From DATGIQ01 sp035295665 (GTDB lineage Bacteria; Planctomycetota; Planctomycetia; Gemmatales; Gemmataceae), in NCBI GenBank assembly GCA_035295665.1, contig DATGIQ010000227.1, positions 1 through 26,111 on the forward strand: a stretch of 26,111 bases of DNA, given 5' to 3'. A program made the position numbers and the translations under genes. The notes under the pieces were generated by a model. The model saw only the letters and a list, made by a program, of their open reading frames with translations. It did no database searches and was not told the origin of the DNA. Shown here piece by piece: positions 22,765 through 26,111 of the stretch. Position 1 is the first letter of the stretch; the number at the start of each line of letters is the position of its first letter.

Positions 22765-24252
22765 TCAGCGCCCCGAAAGATGTGCCTTCCGGAGCTGTCC
22801 TAGCGTTTGCAGGGATGGCTTTGGCCTGCCGGCAGCGTCCACCAGGCCACAATGCAGGAATTGATGGAGATCCGCATCGCTGAAATCTACCCAGTGGACA
22901 GCCTCGACAAAGGGTTTTGCCAGCGCCAGGGCGGCAAACGAAGCTGCCCAGTCTGCCTGGACCGCCTCGTGGACGCCGCTGTGCCAGTATCCCCCATCAA
23001 CGCATTGTTCGGGGTCTGCTTTTGGATCCACGGTGCTTCCGGACGGATAGCCAAGCGTCACTCGCACCGGCACGCCGAGTCCCGCATAGGAATCCAACAG
23101 GAACGCGGTTTCCAGGAGATCGCGACAATAGCTGCCGCGCGGCGCGACGCCCATGACCACTTCCAGATCCACGGCCGCAGCATTCCATTCGCGGATCAGC
23201 GTTTCCGCGAAGACGTAAGGCGATTGGTCGCGATGCTCGTGTGCCATGTAATCGCACCACGGCTGCGCGACGTTGACGACCAATTCGATTTCTTCATTGA
23301 CCTGCCGCGCCATCCGCCCCAGCTTGACCGTCAACCAAAGGATCTCGTACTCGCTCAGCGAAAGCACGGAGGCACTGTTGCTCGCACTGGTCAGTTGCCA
23401 TCGGCGGATGCGTCCGCGATATCGCTGGAGCGCAGCCGTCACATAGCTGGACATGAATTTGCCGAGGCTTGTCAGATCGCGCTCCCACAGCCAAAGCCAA
23501 TCGGGCAACTGCGCGGAGGAAAAGTCCAGCAAGGGACCCCCGGTTACTTCCAGTCCTTCCCGTTCCGCCCACTCCAGGAGCGCGTCCTGCTGACTCCAAT
23601 CGTACCGACCCTCGTTCGGTTCGATGCTGCTCCAGGGGAAGGCGAGACTGATCCGGCCAAACGTCATCGCGAAAGCGCGGGCCGCGGCGTCGGCCAAGAC
23701 GGTACTGACCCGGCAGCCAAGGGCTGTATCCAGGCGCGGTTGGTCCCGGCGGCGGATGGGAAGGAGCTGATTGCTGCTCTCGTGAATGAGCTGCTCGGCG
23801 GATCGGTAGCCCAGCGTAAGAGCAGCAGAGGCGGCCCGGTCGGCCTCTGCCGTGGATCCGATCGCAATGGCATGCGCGAGCGCCTGGTGGGCACGGTGGA
23901 TTTGCTCTTGCACGGTTGCCGGCAAGCTCACCCCGCTGTCCTGGCAGGATTGCGCGTGGCAGCGGAGCTGGTTTACTTTTCCGCGCGCCAGCTCCAGCAA
24001 GTATGGATAAGGGAGCGGCCGCTCGATGAGCGTGCCCGATGCGCCCATCAGCCGCCCAGCTCCATCGATACTCCAGGGTGCCACCAGATGGCCGCTCTCG
24101 CTCGCCGGCCGCTGGAGAATCAGATGCTGATGCTCGACGTGAGCTTCGGTGGGCCAGGGAACCCGGTCGGAGCCCGCCAGCCATGCCCGTTCCAGCTCGT
24201 AGGCGGCGTCCGGACTCAATTCCGCAGGCAGCAAAAAAATCATGGTGCCCAT
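22765..24252 (-). CDS. GH10-like (xylanase-fold) protein, probably lacking catalytic glutamates
   Basis: 495 aa, no signal peptide. The first 180 residues form a domain of unknown fold. From about 195 the pattern follows the GH10 TIM barrel: GRISLAFPWSSIEPNEGRYD and WAEREGLEVTGGPLL correspond to the strands with KW..LEP..G.F and A...G..V.GH.LVW. At the fourth strand, where GH10 enzymes have W-D-V-V-N-E, this protein has WQLTSASN (285-292), so the acid/base Glu is missing. The usual nucleophile region near VRVTLGYPSG also has no Glu. Similar planctomycete proteins are often annotated as endo-1,4-beta-xylanase; here a binding or non-hydrolytic role is more likely. The start ATG 24252 is uncertain (24243 or a GTG at 24267 are alternatives). 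It lies 82 nt after the phosphofructokinase stop and is probably co-transcribed. Confidence 0.75.
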   Translation of the reverse strand: MGTMIFLLPAELSPDAAYELERAWLAGSDRVPWPTEAHVEHQHLILQRPASESGHLVAPWSIDGAGRLMGASGTLIERPLPYPYLLELARGKVNQLRCHAQSCQDSGVSLPATVQEQIHRAHQALAHAIAIGSTAEADRAASAALTLGYRSAEQLIHESSNQLLPIRRRDQPRLDTALGCRVSTVLADAAARAFAMTFGRISLAFPWSSIEPNEGRYDWSQQDALLEWAEREGLEVTGGPLLDFSSAQLPDWLWLWERDLTSLGKFMSSYVTAALQRYRGRIRRWQLTSASNSASVLSLSEYEILWLTVKLGRMARQVNEEIELVVNVAQPWCDYMAHEHRDQSPYVFAETLIREWNAAAVDLEVVMGVAPRGSYCRDLLETAFLLDSYAGLGVPVRVTLGYPSGSTVDPKADPEQCVDGGYWHSGVHEAVQADWAASFAALALAKPFVEAVHWVDFSDADLHQFLHCGLVDAAGRPKPSLQTLGQLRKAHLSGR

Positions 24253-24334
24253 GGTGGCGTTGCTGCCCGTGTCCACGAGCGTCAGCCGGCGCCGCTGGCT
24301 GTACTCGTTCAAGTTCGGGTCGGGGATCCCGAGT

Positions 24335-25618
24335 TCATTTGCTCCGGCCGATGAATGCCGGCAGTTTGCGGGGCACGGGCTGCCTCTGGAACCGCACGAA
24401 TTCGGGCAAGCCATCCGCGCCCATCCGAATTGGCACTTCACCGATCAGCAACGGGCCCGCGTACTGACGCATGGCCGCAGTGATTTGGGTCCCGGCCACA
24501 TCGAGATAGTCTCGGGGCAAACGCTTGACGCCATTGGCCACCTCGGCCAACGGAGCCAGCCCGGTACCGCAACGGTAAGGCCGGTCACCCTCGCGCACCA
24601 GGGTGATCATCCGACCGGATGTTCCGGCGACTGCCTGACGGACGGCGTCTTGCCCACAGCGATAGGCCTCGTCGCTGTCCGTCCGGGAGGCAAAGTGGAT
24701 GGCGTTCCGCTGGCACGTACCCAACTTATTGTAGCGCGCCTTGAGACCAATTTCCTGTTCGATCAGTCGCTGCAGGAAATCGGCGACGCCTCCCAGTTGC
24801 CGGTGCCCGAACGCATCGGTTGCCAGTCTCCCCGTCTGGGCCGCGACATAGTCCCCCTTTTCGTCCACGAGTCCTTCGCTGACGACCACGAAAGCCCAGC
24901 CGAGCCGCCGATGCACCTCACGCACATCGACCAAGAAACGCTCGGCAGTGAACGGGATTTCAGGGACATAGATCAAATGGGGCGCGTCCTGTTCTTGGCG
25001 GCGCGCCAACCCCGTGGCTGCGGCGATCCAACCCGTGTTCCGCCCCATCGCTTCCATGATCGTGACGGCATCGAACGTATTCATGGCCTCCGTATCACGG
25101 CCGGCTTCCATGACCGCCGTGGCCAGGTACTTGGCCACGCTGCCATAGCCAGGGCAATGATCGGTCGCCACCAGGTCATTATCGATCGTCTTGGGGACGC
25201 CAAGGACGCGCAGGTCATAGCCGACCTCGGCAGCCAGGCGGTTGATCTTGTCTGCGGTGTCCATGGAATCGTTGCCGCCGATGTAGAAAAAATAGCGAAT
25301 ATTGTGAGCGCCAAACACATCCAGGATCCGCTGGTATTTGTCACGATCCTTGACCAGATCGCCTAGCTTGTAACGGCACGAACCGACCGCGGCCGACGGC
25401 GTGGAACGCAACCCGGCGATCGTATCGGCGGACTCAGCGCGGAGATCGAAGAGGTCTTCCTGGATGATTCCTAAGATGCCGTTGTTGGCCCCGTAAAGGC
25501 CTTGGATGACGCCTTGCTGGAGCGATTCACGGATGACGCCACAGGCGCTCGCGTTGATGACCGTGGTCGGTCCCCCCGACTGGGCCACCACTGCGTTTCC
25601 ACGAAGCTGCTCGGTCAT
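24335..25618 (-). CDS. 6-phosphofructokinase, probably PPi-dependent
   Basis: 427 aa. Phosphofructokinases phosphorylate fructose 6-phosphate in glycolysis. AQSGGPTTVINAS (12-24) binds phosphate. YIGGNDSMDTADKIN (112-126) and VPKTIDNDL (141-149) form the active site with the TIDND catalytic segment, and MEAMGRNTGWIAA (188-200) binds the sugar phosphate. In ATP enzymes the two discriminating positions are Gly (GGDGS and GTIDND); here they are Asp117 and Lys143, the combination of pyrophosphate-dependent enzymes, which are reversible. Start ATG 25618 with AGGA upstream; the longer open frame to 25921 overlaps lpxI and is rejected. It lies 115 nt after lpxI and before the GH10-like gene on the same strand. 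Confidence 0.9.
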   Translation of the reverse strand: MTEQLRGNAVVAQSGGPTTVINASACGVIRESLQQGVIQGLYGANNGILGIIQEDLFDLRAESADTIAGLRSTPSAAVGSCRYKLGDLVKDRDKYQRILDVFGAHNIRYFFYIGGNDSMDTADKINRLAAEVGYDLRVLGVPKTIDNDLVATDHCPGYGSVAKYLATAVMEAGRDTEAMNTFDAVTIMEAMGRNTGWIAAATGLARRQEQDAPHLIYVPEIPFTAERFLVDVREVHRRLGWAFVVVSEGLVDEKGDYVAAQTGRLATDAFGHRQLGGVADFLQRLIEQEIGLKARYNKLGTCQRNAIHFASRTDSDEAYRCGQDAVRQAVAGTSGRMITLVREGDRPYRCGTGLAPLAEVANGVKRLPRDYLDVAGTQITAAMRQYAGPLLIGEVPIRMGADGLPEFVRFQRQPVPRKLPAFIGRSK

Positions 25619-25733
25619 GGTCGGCGATCCTCGCAAAGCGCGCCACGGAAGCGCGGAAGCGTACGGTTCCGCGCGGACGCTTCGGGCTCGGATGGCAAGG
25701 GCTGCACATGGGACCCGCGAAGTGTCTTGGAGA

Positions 25734-26111
25734 TTATACGGCCGGTAACGGAGCGCGCAAAGGCGACTGGGGCAGCGCCACAATGCCGATGCCATAGCGG
25801 TCCGCCAGCCCGATCGCCTCGGCTTCGTCCAGGACAATGGTCTTGCGTGCTTCGACGGCCAGGAGCCGCCCGCCCGCCCGGTGCATCGTCTCAATCGTGG
25901 TACAGCCGATCGTGGGTACATCGAAACGCAGGTCCTGTTGCGGCTTGGCCACCTTCACGACCACGAAACCACCCGCGCGGCAAAGCTCCCCGGCGCGGAC
26001 AATGGCCTGATCCGTGCCTTCGATGGCTTCCACGGCGAGTACAGCCCTTTCCTTGACGGCCACGCTTTGCCCGACGTCGAGCCGGCCCATTTCCTTGGCC
26101 AGCTCCCAGCC
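25734..26111 (-). CDS. lpxI: UDP-2,3-diacylglucosamine pyrophosphatase LpxI (5' end cut by window)
   Basis: The C-terminal 125 residues are present; the frame runs off the right edge. The segments DVGQSVAVKERAVLAVEAIE, GTDQAIVRAGEL, FDVPTIGCTTIETM and GRLLAVEARKTIVLD are the signature of the LpxI (DUF1009) C-terminal domain, which hydrolyses UDP-2,3-diacylglucosamine to lipid X, the co-substrate of LpxB. The Asp of DVPTIG lies in a highly conserved stretch of this domain. LpxI replaces LpxH in many alphaproteobacteria and Planctomycetes. It is the first gene of the minus-strand run seen here. Confidence 0.92.
   Translation of the reverse strand, partial: GWELAKEMGRLDVGQSVAVKERAVLAVEAIEGTDQAIVRAGELCRAGGFVVVKVAKPQQDLRFDVPTIGCTTIETMHRAGGRLLAVEARKTIVLDEAEAIGLADRYGIGIVALPQSPLRAPLPAV

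Noticed and set aside
22565..22852. N-terminal extension of the outer-membrane protein
   Set aside because: It would bury the signal peptide and overlap the GH10-like gene.
22807..24354. 515-codon open frame on the plus strand
   Set aside because: It is antisense to the GH10-like gene, whose protein has recognisable fold motifs; the plus-strand product has the composition of a GC-rich shadow frame.
24242..25366. 374-codon open frame on the plus strand
   Set aside because: Antisense to the phosphofructokinase gene; shadow of a conserved enzyme.
25619..25921. N-terminal extension of the phosphofructokinase
   Set aside because: It overlaps lpxI in another frame, and the family begins at the MTEQLRGNAVVAQSGG segment.
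1..26111. CRISPR arrays, rRNA genes, intact transposases, toxin-antitoxin pairs
   Set aside because: None were seen on reading both strands. The only regular repeats are the WD40-coding units, which are protein repeats.

Overview
The window looks like a chromosomal segment of a Planctomycete, most likely from the Gemmata group (Gemmataceae). I infer this from the GC-rich sequence, ECF sigma factors fused through a transmembrane helix to WD40 or thioredoxin domains, a planctomycete-type outer-membrane beta-barrel protein, a secreted YCF48-like protein, and lipid A genes in loose mixed-strand arrangement. No species can be named from sequence reading alone.

Layout. 1-4905: a secreted BNR/YCF48 protein (cut by the window edge) and a GT2 glycosyltransferase on the minus strand, divergent from a DegT-type PLP aminotransferase and a polytopic GT-C-like membrane protein. 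This looks like a small glycan or sugar-modification neighbourhood. 4906-7797, minus strand: a secreted protein, a TIGR03960-type B12-binding radical SAM protein, and rpsU (ribosomal protein bS21) with a strong terminator and a long, hairpin-rich leader.

8194-16312: a probable decayed integrative island. An intact tRNA-Leu(CAG) with its own terminator is followed by the broken N-terminal part of a tyrosine integrase. The far end carries a 56-nt copy of the 3' part of the same tRNA, as expected for a displaced attachment site. Inside lie a small hypothetical gene, two tiny secreted or membrane ORFs, a perfect 10-bp-arm palindrome, a 1075-aa sigma factor/TM/14-WD40 fusion, a 658-aa sigma factor/TM/TlpA-thioredoxin fusion, and a 3' remnant of a third member of the first family. 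The two sigma fusions share blocks of upstream sequence and read as membrane-tethered sigma factors with different outer sensor domains. This is the most interesting part of the window.

16502-20381: a secreted isochorismatase-fold hydrolase, an FAD-dependent dehydrogenase (COG2509 type) next to an Rrf2 regulator, and a small Arg/Asp-repeat protein. 20532-26111: lpxB (plus strand) converges on a minus-strand run of lpxI (5' end cut), a probable PPi-dependent phosphofructokinase, a GH10-like protein without evident catalytic glutamates, and an outer-membrane barrel protein. This is an envelope and lipid A neighbourhood.
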